Below are positions 8,554 through 16,831 of a DNA stretch of 64,000 nucleotides, piece by piece. This DNA comes from Syntrophomonadaceae bacterium (GTDB taxonomy: Bacteria; Bacillota; DSM-12270; Thermacetogeniales; Thermacetogeniaceae), in assembly GCA_012840385.1 (NCBI GenBank), contig DULK01000093.1, forward strand, positions 124,001 through 188,000, read 5' to 3'. The notes beneath the pieces were generated by a model that ran no database searches, was not told the origin of the DNA, and was given only the letters and a program-made list of their open reading frames with translations. The translations under genes and the position numbers were made by a program. How positions within the stretch are numbered: position 1 is the first letter of the stretch; each line of letters starts with the position of its first letter.

Positions 8554-8619
8554 ATGCGGGTTTACTTTATTAGACTACCACGTTTTTTAAGGGATTTTTT
8601 AAAAAGGGTGATTAAGTAA
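8554..8619 (+). CDS. spoVM: SpoVM-like sporulation peptide, 21 residues
   Basis: The ATG at 8554 follows GAGAGGTG (8543-8548 region) and opens a 21-codon gene, MRVYFIRLPRFLRDFLKRVI plus K. This lines up with Bacillus SpoVM (MKFYTIKLPKFLGG...): aromatic residue at 4, Ile at 6, basic residue at 7, LP at 8-9, basic residue and FL at 10-12. SpoVM is an amphipathic helix that marks the convex forespore membrane and recruits SpoIVA to build the spore coat; Pro9 is essential for curvature sensing and is kept. The peptide is 5 residues shorter than the Bacillus one. An in-frame ATG at 8533 would add seven residues but fits the family less well. A terminator follows at once. Confidence 0.85.
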   Translation: MRVYFIRLPRFLRDFLKRVIK

Positions 8620-8652
8620 AAAAAGCGGCCTATAACCAGGCTGCTTTTTCCC
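8619..8652. terminator. Bidirectional terminator between spoVM and the convergent membrane gene
   Basis: AAAAGCGGCCT pairs with AGGCTGCTTTT (one G-U pair) around a short loop, with A and T runs on both sides, so it can stop transcription from either side. Confidence 0.8.
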
Positions 8653-8659
8653 CTAATGA

Positions 8660-9052
8660 TTATTCAACAAAAGCAATTCCTACAACTCCACCGGCCGATG
8701 ACACAATTAATGTATAAATACCCCTCAAAAAAACTGTCAAGGCAGAAAGTGAGGCAGGAGATGAAAACAGCATGATCAATAGAAAAATAAGAAAGTAGAT
8801 TAGCCCCACTGCGGCTCCGTACATAATTCCCCGGTTGCCGGCCTTTTTTGATGCCAGGAAGCCTCCGGCAAAGGCACAGATCAAATAAAGGGTGGTTCCG
8901 GCAGGCTGCAAATAGGATTCCGAAAGTGGAGTATAATAGAATATAAGAGACAATAATATGGTACCAATCAGGCCGATGACGATTGCCCCTAGAATGCCGA
9001 ATACGACTGGATTATCCACAAGACTGGAAAGCAGGTTCCTTTCTTCAGACAT
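8660..9052 (-). CDS. TIGR04086/YrzE-type small membrane protein
   Basis: About 130 residues. The start is taken at the ATG read from 9052, because GGAGGAGGG lies just upstream; an earlier in-frame ATG at 9070 falls within that site. Four hydrophobic helices are visible (around GILGAIVIGLIGTILLSLIF, LYLICAFAGGFLAS, GLIYFLIFLLIMLF and LIVSSAGGVVGIAF), joined by short loops and a GGFLASKKAG turn. This matches the TIGR04086 (YrzE) family of uncharacterised integral membrane proteins in spore formers. It is transcribed towards spoVM and shares its terminator. No partner gene is seen. Confidence 0.75.
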   Translation of the reverse strand: MSEERNLLSSLVDNPVVFGILGAIVIGLIGTILLSLIFYYTPLSESYLQPAGTTLYLICAFAGGFLASKKAGNRGIMYGAAVGLIYFLIFLLIMLFSSPASLSALTVFLRGIYTLIVSSAGGVVGIAFVE

Positions 9053-9212
9053 GGGTTCCCTCCTCCTCACGAAATATTATTATGTTTCTAAAATATTATC
9101 CAGGTAAGTTCAATATGACTTGATAATTGATGGTAAACTCATTCTAAGATGTGAAAGGAAAAGTAGAAATTGAGTGGTATATATTTAATAAATAATTATC
9201 GGGAGAGACACC

Positions 9213-10142
9213 TTGAAGGAAAAAGTATTGATTGTGGACGACGACCCTTTAGTAACAAAGATAATTAAGGATACATTGGACAAGGCGGATTTTGAGACTG
9301 CAGTGCTTCATGATCCGTCTCAAGCCCTGGACGTTGCAAAAAGCTTCCGTCCAGATATTATTCTTGTTGACCGTATCATGCCAACAATGGACGGCTGCGA
9401 GCTTTGCCGGCAGTTTCGTAACAATCATTACACTGCACACCTACCGATCTTAATGCTTACTTCTCGAACAGATACTGCTGATAAGATTGCGGGATTCGAG
9501 GCGGGTGCCGATGATTATCTTTGTAAACCTTTTGAACCGCTAGAGTTGGTGGCGCGCCTGCGAGCACACATACGCCGGATCAATCAGGAGAGGCAAACAA
9601 ATCCCCTGACCGGCTTATATGGCAATCCCGCCGTAGAAAAGGAGATCAAGGAAAGGATCCGGAAAGGCCAGAAGTTTTCTGCGCTTTACATCGATATTGA
9701 TAATTTTAAGGCCTACAATGATACCTACGGCTTTTTACAGGGGGACGAAGTCATCAAGTTTCTGGCAGAAACCTTAATTACAGTGTTCCAAGAGAACGGG
9801 AACCCCGACGATTTTTTAGGACATATTGGTGGCGATGACTTTATTGCCATTACGACACCGGACCGAGCAGAAAAAATCTCTAGCCTCTTGATTCAGAGTT
9901 TTGACCGGGGAATAAAAAAGTTTTACAGCAAGGATGATTGGGAAAGGGGCTTTGTTCTTACGATTGACCGCAGGGGAAGGGAGCAAATTTTTCCTCTTTT
10001 AAGCCTTTCAATAGCCATAGTCTCCAATGAACATCGCAAGATTGACAGCCACTGGTTAGTCAGCGAAATTGCCGCCGAACTGAAGAAATACGCCAAGACT
10101 TTCCCAGGTAGCATTTACGTAAAAGACCGAAGGGAAGCCTAG
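9213..10142 (+). CDS. Response regulator with degenerate GGDEF domain
   Basis: 309 residues from TTG 9213, behind GGGAGAGA. Residues 1-120 are a receiver domain: the DDD acidic pocket (about 9-11), phospho-accepting Asp in ILVDRIMP (about 53), Thr/Ser in MLTSR, and Lys in CKPFEP (about 104). Residues 130-305 are a GGDEF domain (NPLTGLYGN, FSALYIDIDNFKAYND), but the signature reads GGDDF instead of GGDEF and no RxxD inhibitory site lies in front of it. It could be a weak diguanylate cyclase or a nucleotide sensor controlled by a histidine kinase. No kinase is adjacent. A terminator follows, so it is a single-gene unit. Confidence 0.88.
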   Translation: MKEKVLIVDDDPLVTKIIKDTLDKADFETAVLHDPSQALDVAKSFRPDIILVDRIMPTMDGCELCRQFRNNHYTAHLPILMLTSRTDTADKIAGFEAGADDYLCKPFEPLELVARLRAHIRRINQERQTNPLTGLYGNPAVEKEIKERIRKGQKFSALYIDIDNFKAYNDTYGFLQGDEVIKFLAETLITVFQENGNPDDFLGHIGGDDFIAITTPDRAEKISSLLIQSFDRGIKKFYSKDDWERGFVLTIDRRGREQIFPLLSLSIAIVSNEHRKIDSHWLVSEIAAELKKYAKTFPGSIYVKDRREA

Positions 10143-10170
10143 ACTGCGAAAAAACTGATAAACATAAAGA

Positions 10171-10207
10171 AAAGAGGCCTCATAATTAAAGAGGTTTCTT
10201 TTTTTGA
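10171..10207 (+). terminator. Rho-independent terminator after the response regulator
   Basis: AAAGAGGCCTC pairs with GAGGTTTCTTT (two G-U pairs) and is followed by a run of T. Confidence 0.8.
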
Positions 10208-10329
10208 CAAAAGGGGACCGGGAACGCCCGTTTGGCGAAGGAGCGCGGAATAAAATGGAAAATAATAGCAGGATTTTCCTTCCGTATTAAGAAAAGTATA
10301 ACATCAGAGACTTAACGGAGGTGAATATC

Positions 10330-11367
10330 TTGCTTTGTAAATCTGCTCCTTTTCTAGTAACAGTAAGACAGCTTTGCTGTAAAATGGTTAGTCTAACAAG
10401 GAGAATATCAGGGAATCGGGCATCAATAAACAAACACAGCTTATATTGGACAAGGAGCCCGAATTTTAGAACAGCCCAACAGACATTTCTCTTGGTGGAA
10501 GAAGTGCTTGCAAATGGCATTGAATCTCCTGATCTCTGGCGGATTAAAGGTGAGAATTTCCTCCAGAAGGAGCAATATGTTGAGGCAAATCAGTGCTTTG
10601 ATCGGGCTTTAAGATTAGCTCCCCACGATGCTTATATTTTGAATTATAAAGGATTCTGCTTGGATAAACTCGGATATTATGAGGTTGCCCTTTCTTGTTT
10701 CAACCAGGCGATTAACATTCTACCAAAAGACCCGGAAATTTTAACAAATACAGGTATTTGTCTCTGTCATTTAAGTCGTTATACAGAAGCATTGGTACAC
10801 TTTGAAAATGCACTAAGGAACGGAGGAGGTTCACCTACACTTTGGAATAACAAAGGCTTTTGCCTTGTAAAACTGGGACGTTACCAGGAGGCCTATAGAG
10901 CCTATAAAGTAGCTTTGGAGCAGGGCCACTCCAAACAGGTTGACCTGTTATGCAATATAGCGGCAACACTTGTCAGTTTGGGTTCTTATCAAGAAGCTTT
11001 GGACTATTTTGACAGAGCTCTCCAGTTAAATCCTGATGATCACCTGTTGTTGAATAACGTAGCTATCTGCCTCGAGCAGCAGGGACGCTATGATCTTGCC
11101 TTGAAATGTTATGAGAAATCACTCTCCCATGATCCCGACAATGCTACTTATTTATGCAACAAAGGGGTTTGTTTGAGTAAGATGAAGCGGTGGGACCAGG
11201 CTCTGGAGTGCCTAAAGGAAGTGGTTAAACGTGATGTTAACAATTATGTTGCTTATGGGGAATTAGCCGCCATTTATCTTGCAAAAGGACAGCCCGATGA
11301 AGCACTGTTTTACTATAATAAAGCCTTGGGGTTAGACCCGCAAATACCGACAAGTACTTGGGCTTAA
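10330..11367 (+). CDS. Tetratricopeptide-repeat protein
   Basis: About 345 residues. TTG 10330 is preferred because GGAGGTG at 10317-10323 lies at ideal spacing; GTG 10321 overlaps that site. After a basic N-terminal 55 residues there are eight tandem 34-residue TPR units (for example NKGFCLVKLGRYQEAYRAYK and YFDRALQLNPDD), ending close to the C-terminus. TPR arrays bind partner proteins; there is no catalytic domain, signal peptide or membrane helix, so the partner is unknown. Cysteine is unusually frequent at the LC positions of several repeats. The gene stands alone, with about 330 bases before folE. Confidence 0.85.
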   Translation: MLCKSAPFLVTVRQLCCKMVSLTRRISGNRASINKHSLYWTRSPNFRTAQQTFLLVEEVLANGIESPDLWRIKGENFLQKEQYVEANQCFDRALRLAPHDAYILNYKGFCLDKLGYYEVALSCFNQAINILPKDPEILTNTGICLCHLSRYTEALVHFENALRNGGGSPTLWNNKGFCLVKLGRYQEAYRAYKVALEQGHSKQVDLLCNIAATLVSLGSYQEALDYFDRALQLNPDDHLLLNNVAICLEQQGRYDLALKCYEKSLSHDPDNATYLCNKGVCLSKMKRWDQALECLKEVVKRDVNNYVAYGELAAIYLAKGQPDEALFYYNKALGLDPQIPTSTWA

Positions 11368-11697
11368 CGTACGTAAGGTTTATATCAGAAGACGCGGGGT
11401 TGTATCTTCGACTGGTTAAGGAACTGGTACAGGTTGGTAGTAATCGTTTGACCGGAAACAGTCGTAGAAAAGGCAAAAAAAATCTACGATTAGGGCAGGA
11501 TTTCTGCCGTTTTCGGAGAATCCTTCAATAATGTTTTATTGAAGTCTTTTTTTATGTTGGCGATTGAAAAATAATCTTGTATCTCCTTTTCTTGCTTGTG
11601 AAGGAAGTCCACAATAATTGAAGATCAAGAGAGAGAATGCTAAACTATTAGCTGCGGGCCATCGGACGAGATGCGGATTTTACGGGGGGATATGTGA
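11368..11697. other. Intergenic stretch before folE
   Basis: No coding signal is seen. It contains a terminator: CTTCAATAA pairs with TTATTGAAG at 11523-11544, followed by TCTTTTTTT, and a small GGCAGGATTTCTGCC hairpin upstream of it. The last 100 bases probably hold the folE promoter, but no convincing -35/-10 pair is visible. Confidence 0.5.
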
Positions 11698-12288
11698 ATG
11701 ACTTCTAAAACGGCAAAAGGAATGGATCGTGAGAAAATTGTACAGGGCGTGCGCCTTATACTGGAGGGAATTGGAGAGGATCCAGAACGTGAAGGTCTGC
11801 GAGCAACACCCGAACGTGTGGCCCGGATGTATGAGGAGATATTTTGTGGCCTGTATTATGACCCGAGGGAAGAGCTAAATGTTTTCTTTTCCGAAAATCA
11901 CGACGAAATGGTGTTAGTGAAAGACATTCCCTTATATTCTATATGTGAACACCACTTTCTGCCGTTCTATGGGAAAGCTCACGTTGCCTATATTCCCCGC
12001 CAGGGTAGAATAACAGGTTTGAGCAAATTAGCCCGGGTCGTGGAGGGTTTTGCAAAAAGGCCTCAGTTGCAAGAAAGGTTGACCTCTCAAATAGCGGACA
12101 CAATTATGGATGCCTTGAATCCGTTAGGAGTCATCGTGGTGGTGGAGGCAGAGCACATGTGTATGACCATGCGAGGGATAAAAAAAGCCGGTTCCAAGAC
12201 TTTAACTTCTGCAGTACGGGGCATATTTAAATCGAATGAGGCTACTCGAGCAGAGGCGTTTTCATTGATTAGGGGAAAAGCGGATTAA
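11698..12288 (+). CDS. folE: GTP cyclohydrolase I
   Basis: 196 residues from ATG 11698. The catalytic and zinc residues are present: [11 protein letters not shown] carries the Cys and His ligands and EHMCMTMRG the second Cys, with [20 protein letters not shown] between them binding GTP. The enzyme opens the GTP imidazole ring to give 7,8-dihydroneopterin triphosphate, the first step of tetrahydrofolate synthesis and also of queuosine-type pathways. The length is normal for the bacterial enzyme. A terminator hairpin follows, so it is separate from surE. Confidence 0.96.
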   Translation: MTSKTAKGMDREKIVQGVRLILEGIGEDPEREGLRATPERVARMYEEIFCGLYYDPREELNVFFSENHDEMVLVKDIPLYSICEHHFLPFYGKAHVAYIPRQGRITGLSKLARVVEGFAKRPQLQERLTSQIADTIMDALNPLGVIVVVEAEHMCMTMRGIKKAGSKTLTSAVRGIFKSNEATRAEAFSLIRGKAD

Positions 12289-12298
12289 TAAGATAAAT

Positions 12299-12323
12299 AA
12301 AGCGCCCTCCGGGCGCTTTTTAG
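12299..12323 (+). terminator. Rho-independent terminator after folE
   Basis: AAAGCGCCC pairs with GGGCGCTTT around a TCC loop and ends in five T residues. Confidence 0.85.
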
Positions 12324-12357
12324 ATTAAACGAGTCTCAACAGGTTGATGGAGGAGCA

Positions 12358-13131
12358 ATGAATATTTTACTGACAAATGACGATGGAATTTATGCCAAGG
12401 GTTTGGCTGCACTTTGGTCGGCTGTGCGAGAACTCGGAGAGGTTACGGTTGTTGCTCCTGATCGGGAAATGAGCGCAACAGGCCATGGAATCACAGTTGA
12501 CCGCCCGCTGCGAGCCGAGCAGGTTTCCATTTTTGATGGTTGTGCCTGGGCGGTTAACGGCACACCAGCCGATTGCGTGAAGCTCGGTGTTAACAGCATT
12601 CTTAAAAAGAAGCCAGATCTAGTAATTGCGGGTATTAACAGGGGACCAAATCTGGGTATCGACGTCTTGTACTCGGGGACCGTTTCGGGCGCCCTTGAGG
12701 GAATCATCCTGGGAATACCTTCAATTGCCGTTTCAGTGGCGGATTACTGGGATCCTAATTACGCCACTGCGGCCTCTTTTATGAAAAAGCTTGTTCCAAA
12801 TGTTCTTAAAACTGATGTTTGTATAGATACACTTCTCAATATCAATGTCCCTTCACTCCCTCCCCATGAAATAAGAGGTATTCGGATAACAAGGCTGGGA
12901 GCTAGGAGATACATAAACACCTTTGAGGCCCGTACCGACCCACGGGGGCGGGCGTATTACTGGTTGGGTGGGGAAGTTGAAGACCTGGAAGAAGCTCCTG
13001 ATGCAGACACAACCGCCATCAAACAAAAAATGATCTCCATTACGCCAATTCACGTTGATTTAACGGATTACCGGGCCATGGAACTGCTTAAGGAGTTATT
13101 TACCGAGTTTACGACGGGAGAGGGGGATTAA
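12358..13131 (+). CDS. surE: 5'/3'-nucleotidase SurE
   Basis: 257 residues from ATG 12358, behind GGAGGAG. The N-terminal MNILLTNDDGIYAKGL holds the two metal-binding aspartates, NGTPADCVKLG the substrate loop, and GINRGPNLGIDVLYSGTVSG the conserved Asn/Ser metal and phosphate contacts. SurE removes phosphate from nucleoside monophosphates and short polyphosphate and helps stationary-phase survival. Its stop codon overlaps the start of a small membrane-protein gene (TAATG), and a MoxR ATPase follows, so these three may be co-transcribed. Confidence 0.95.
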   Translation: MNILLTNDDGIYAKGLAALWSAVRELGEVTVVAPDREMSATGHGITVDRPLRAEQVSIFDGCAWAVNGTPADCVKLGVNSILKKKPDLVIAGINRGPNLGIDVLYSGTVSGALEGIILGIPSIAVSVADYWDPNYATAASFMKKLVPNVLKTDVCIDTLLNINVPSLPPHEIRGIRITRLGARRYINTFEARTDPRGRAYYWLGGEVEDLEEAPDADTTAIKQKMISITPIHVDLTDYRAMELLKELFTEFTTGEGD

Positions 13132-13367
13132 TGTTTTTTATCCGGGTTGTCTTATTCACAGTAATTTTTTATATCATATTGAATTTCTCAGCAATCCGCC
13201 GTGGTTCCTTTAAGAAGAGTTCTTTAATACTCCCATTCTCTCTTGGTCTGGCCTTTACCATTATAGATAGCTTCATGAGGATCGCTTTTTATTACTCCTT
13301 AATTCTTTTTATATTGATTAGTTGCATCAGTTATGGCGCTTTAACGTATATTGCCAGGCGCAGATAG
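13131..13367 (+). CDS. Small membrane protein, 78 residues
   Basis: The ATG overlaps the surE stop by one base, which supports translation by coupling. Three hydrophobic helices are visible (VVLFTVIFYIILNFSAI, ILPFSLGLAFTIIDSFM and YYSLILFILISCISYGALTY), with basic residues in the loops and at the end. I do not recognise a family; similar tiny proteins often sit behind surE in this bacterial group, but that is recollection and not shown here. Confidence 0.7.
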   Translation: MFFIRVVLFTVIFYIILNFSAIRRGSFKKSSLILPFSLGLAFTIIDSFMRIAFYYSLILFILISCISYGALTYIARRR

Positions 13368-13400
13368 GATCAGGCTGTTGGTTAATGAGGAGAGGGCCAA

Positions 13401-14279
13401 ATGGAGATTAACTTGGAGGAGCTTCGTGAGGGTTTTGCCAGATACAGATTTATAATTAAAGAAGACGCTCTCTATACTGTTTACCTGGCCTTGCGCCTTG
13501 AAAAGCCACTGCTGGTGGGCGGGCCTCCCGGGGTAGGAAAAACAGAACTGGCAAAGGTTTTAAGCCAGATCATGAACGCCAGGTTGATCAGGCTCCAGTG
13601 CTATGAGGGTTTAGACGAAAGCAGCGCACTTTACGACTGGAATATCCAGCGCCAACTTGTAAAGATACATTTGTCTGCTAGAGATGGGCAGCTTCGTGAG
13701 GAAAAACTTTTCTCCCTGTCCAACATCCTTCAACGGCCGCTGCTCCAGGCAATCACATCTGAAGAGCAGGTAGTACTTTTGATTGACGAAATCGATCGCT
13801 CTGATCCCGGTTTTGAGGCATTTGTTTTAGAGGTGCTTTCCGATTTTCAGATAACGATCCCAGAAATTGGCACAATTACAGCAACTCGCAAGCCGATAGT
13901 TGTCATCACAAACAACGGGGAGAGGGAACTCTCGGAACCGCTGCGCAGGCGTTGTGTCTTTTTATACCTGGACTTTCCTGAGATAGAGGAAGAGGCGTCA
14001 ATACTCAAGAACCGTGCCCCCGAAGTTTTAGAAAATCTTAACGAAGAGATTGCAATGGCGGTTGCCTGGGCCCGTGACAGGGGACATCAACTAGGCCCCA
14101 ATGCACCGTATGCTATGGACTGGGCCAGGTCGCTGCTTTTGTTGAACGCCGATAGTTATCAGAAGGATTACATAGATAAAACCCTTAAAGCCCTTGCTAA
14201 TAATAAAGACAGCTTGGCAGCCTTCTGGAATCAAACGGTTACAGGAGTTGCCACTAATTTAAAGAAGGAAAAAGAGTAA
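13401..14279 (+). CDS. MoxR-type AAA+ ATPase
   Basis: 292 residues from ATG 13401. Walker A is GGPPGVGKTE (about 40-49), Walker B LLIDEIDRSD (about 132), sensor 1 VVITNNGERELSEPLRRRC, followed by the helical lid. It resembles the MoxR/YehL branch of AAA+ chaperones, which work with von Willebrand A (CoxE-like) proteins to insert metals or assemble enzyme complexes. No VWA gene is visible near it, which is unusual. Its neighbour downstream is a three-gene iron-sulfur flavoprotein module, so a maturation role for that complex is possible, but this is only positional. Confidence 0.85.
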   Translation: MEINLEELREGFARYRFIIKEDALYTVYLALRLEKPLLVGGPPGVGKTELAKVLSQIMNARLIRLQCYEGLDESSALYDWNIQRQLVKIHLSARDGQLREEKLFSLSNILQRPLLQAITSEEQVVLLIDEIDRSDPGFEAFVLEVLSDFQITIPEIGTITATRKPIVVITNNGERELSEPLRRRCVFLYLDFPEIEEEASILKNRAPEVLENLNEEIAMAVAWARDRGHQLGPNAPYAMDWARSLLLLNADSYQKDYIDKTLKALANNKDSLAAFWNQTVTGVATNLKKEKE

Positions 14280-14353
14280 GGGTAACGAATTAACCTATAA
14301 TGATTTTTCCTGTATGGAGAAGATTACTATTTAATTAAATAGGGGGGGGTAAA

Positions 14354-14893
14354 GTGGATCTCCAGGATGGCGAAGCCGAAGTGATCCGCGCTGAGGTGGA
14401 TGGAGTGCTTCAGAGGCACGGGTTAGAACGGGAAAATCTGATTCCCATCCTCCAGGATGTTCAAAGCAGATTAGGCTATCTTCCCAAAGAAGCGATGCAG
14501 CAGATTTCCGAAGCCCTCAAGATTCCGGAGGTAGATGTATACAGCGTGGGCACCTTTTATAACCAGTTTCGTCTTAATCCACCGGGAAAACATCAAATCA
14601 AAGTGTGCATGGGGACAGCCTGCCACATGATGGGGGGCCATATTATTCTGGAATCATTTGAACGGCGCCTTGAAATCAAAGAAGGAGAGACTACGCCGGA
14701 TCGTGAATTCAGCTTGGAACGCGTCGCCTGCGTAGGGTGCTGTGCACTGGCTCCGGTTGTAGTAGTCGATGAAAAGGTAGAGGCTAAGGTTTCACCGATC
14801 AGGGTGGATGGTATATTGCTTGCGTTTGAAATAGAATCGAAAAAGTCAGGGGAGATAGAGAAACCGGTTGAGGAAGAAGGTCGGATGCAGTGA
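14354..14893 (+). CDS. nuoE: NuoE/HndA-like [2Fe-2S] subunit
   Basis: 179 residues from GTG 14354, behind GGGGGGGT. The N-terminal 75 residues are the helical domain of the 24-kDa subunit (LIPILQDVQSRLGYLPKEAM), then the thioredoxin-like domain with the four cluster ligands in CMGTACHMMG and CVGCCALAP. This subunit carries an outlying [2Fe-2S] cluster in complex I, NAD-dependent hydrogenases and formate dehydrogenases. Its stop overlaps the start of the NuoF-like gene by four bases (GTGA). The Glu/Lys-rich tail of about 20 residues is longer than usual. Confidence 0.92.
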   Translation: MDLQDGEAEVIRAEVDGVLQRHGLERENLIPILQDVQSRLGYLPKEAMQQISEALKIPEVDVYSVGTFYNQFRLNPPGKHQIKVCMGTACHMMGGHIILESFERRLEIKEGETTPDREFSLERVACVGCCALAPVVVVDEKVEAKVSPIRVDGILLAFEIESKKSGEIEKPVEEEGRMQ

Positions 14894-16821
14894 GCGCTAC
14901 AGGGACGATCATACAGGCCTATGAAAGCTTAAAAAAAGCCGCCGTGATTAAGGTAGAGGCCTTAAAACAAAAGCCGCTGGTACTGGTGGGAACTGCAACG
15001 TGTGGAAGAGCAGCGGGGGCATTAAACGTTTTGCAAACTTTTCGTGACGAAATCAGTTGCCGCAGCCTGGATGTAGAGGTTAAAGAGGTAGGCTGTATAG
15101 GCCACTGCTATGCTGAACCGGTGGTTATCATAGCCAAACCTGGATTTCCGGCTCTCTGCTACGGTTCTGTTGACGAGGGAATGGCCGGGCGTCTGGTGAC
15201 GGATTTTTTGATCAACGACGACCCGTGCTATGAATTCGCCATGGCGGCCCTGGAGCCTAACGACCAATTCCCTACCTTTGCTGATTTCCCCCGGGGCGTT
15301 TACGAAAAAAAAATTATCCTGGCTGATTGCGGTTTAATTGACCCTGAAGATATTGATCACTATATCGCCCATGATGGTTATGCAGCCCTTGCCAAAGCTC
15401 TCAGTATGGACCCCGCCGAAGTGCTTGAGGAGATCAAGAATTCGAAGCTGCGAGGCCGGGGAGGCGCCGGTTTTCCCACCGGGCTAAAATGGGAGGCCTG
15501 CAGAAATGCATCCGGAGATCAAAAATACGTGATATGCAACGCCGACGAAGGGGATCCAGGGGCATTTATGGACCGTGCCATCCTGGAATCGAATCCCCAC
15601 CAGGTGTTGGAAGGGCTGATCATCGCGGCTTACACGGTGGGAGCGGAGCAGGGTTACATCTATGTCAGGGCGGAATATCCCCTTGCCGTAACCAGAATAC
15701 GTACTGCATTGGAGCAGGCCAGAGAAAGGCATCTCTTGGGTGAATCAATACTGGGTAGCAATTTTAATTTTGATATAAAAATATTTCAGGGTTCAGGGGC
15801 CTTTGTTTGCGGTGAGGAAACGGCTTTGATCGCTTCTATCGAAGGATTCGCCGGGGTACCCAACCACAGGCCGCCTTACCCCGCCCATGCGGGACTACAC
15901 AGTAAGCCCACTGTCATCAACAACGTAAAAACCCTCTCATATGTTCCCCACATCATTCGTAACGGATCAGATTGGTTTAAGAGCATCGGTACTCCCGACA
16001 GCCCGGGAACGGCTGTTTTCGCCCTGGCGGGAAAGGTTGTTAGCACCGGTCTGGCAGAAGTACCGATGGGTACTACGTTGAGAACGCTGGTGTACGATGT
16101 CGGGAACGGTATCAAAGAAGATAAACCTTTTAAAGCTGTGCAGATAGGCGGACCTTCGGGCGGTTGTCTCCCCGAGTCGGCCTTGGACCTTCCCATTGAT
16201 TTTGACTCCTTGCAGCAGGCGGGGGCAATGATGGGTTCCGGTGGCCTTGTAGTCCTTGACGAGGATGACTGCATGGTGGAAATCGCCCGGTTCTTTTTAG
16301 ACTTTACCCAGAAAGAATCTTGTGGGAAGTGTACCTTCTGCCGTCTGGGAACAAAGCAGATGCTTGATATCCTTACAGAAATTACCGAGGGACGTGGAAA
16401 ACCTGAGGATATTGATTTGCTGTGGGAACTTGCCGAAGACATCAAGGCCGGTTCCCTTTGTGGGTTGGGAAAAACGGCTCCAAACCCGGTTCTAACAACT
16501 ATCCGGTATTTCCGGCATGAATACGAAGCCCATATCCAGGAGGGCCGCTGCCCGGCACTGATGTGCAAGGAATTGATCAGCTACGCCATTATTCCCGAGA
16601 AGTGCAGCAAGCTGTGCAATGTTTGTATAGGCAGTTGTCCGGTGGAGGCCATCTATACACGGGATGACATGCTGAAAGCCATATACCTTGACAAGTGCGT
16701 CAAATGCAACAGCTGTATGGTAGCCTGCCCGCCTCAATATAAGGCGGTCGTGAAAGTATCTCCACCTATCGTGGAGAGAGGGGGGAGCCAAGACGAGCAA
16801 CTTAGTAACCATAACAATTGA
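14890..16821 (+). CDS. nuoF: NuoF/HndC-like NADH-binding flavoprotein subunit
   Basis: 643 residues from a GTG that overlaps the previous stop. Residues 1-110 form a thioredoxin-like [2Fe-2S] domain (TATCGRAAGA, then VGCIGHCYAEP). The FMN/NADH domain follows (RGRGGAGFPTG, then GAFVCGEETALI). ESCGKCTFCRLGT binds a [4Fe-4S] cluster, and the C-terminus adds a ferredoxin-like domain (CSKLCNVCIGSCP and CVKCNSCMVACP). The first ferredoxin motif has three residues between the first two cysteines instead of two. This is the HndC/HydB layout of NADH-reacting subunits in electron-bifurcating enzymes. It should oxidise or reduce NAD(H) and pass electrons to the third subunit. Confidence 0.93.
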   Translation: MSATGTIIQAYESLKKAAVIKVEALKQKPLVLVGTATCGRAAGALNVLQTFRDEISCRSLDVEVKEVGCIGHCYAEPVVIIAKPGFPALCYGSVDEGMAGRLVTDFLINDDPCYEFAMAALEPNDQFPTFADFPRGVYEKKIILADCGLIDPEDIDHYIAHDGYAALAKALSMDPAEVLEEIKNSKLRGRGGAGFPTGLKWEACRNASGDQKYVICNADEGDPGAFMDRAILESNPHQVLEGLIIAAYTVGAEQGYIYVRAEYPLAVTRIRTALEQARERHLLGESILGSNFNFDIKIFQGSGAFVCGEETALIASIEGFAGVPNHRPPYPAHAGLHSKPTVINNVKTLSYVPHIIRNGSDWFKSIGTPDSPGTAVFALAGKVVSTGLAEVPMGTTLRTLVYDVGNGIKEDKPFKAVQIGGPSGGCLPESALDLPIDFDSLQQAGAMMGSGGLVVLDEDDCMVEIARFFLDFTQKESCGKCTFCRLGTKQMLDILTEITEGRGKPEDIDLLWELAEDIKAGSLCGLGKTAPNPVLTTIRYFRHEYEAHIQEGRCPALMCKELISYAIIPEKCSKLCNVCIGSCPVEAIYTRDDMLKAIYLDKCVKCNSCMVACPPQYKAVVKVSPPIVERGGSQDEQLSNHNN

Positions 16822-16831
16822 TGGAAACCAG

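Noticed and set aside
15876-16568. 230-codon minus-strand frame
   Set aside because: Antisense to the NuoF-like gene, Ser/Pro-rich, no start signal.
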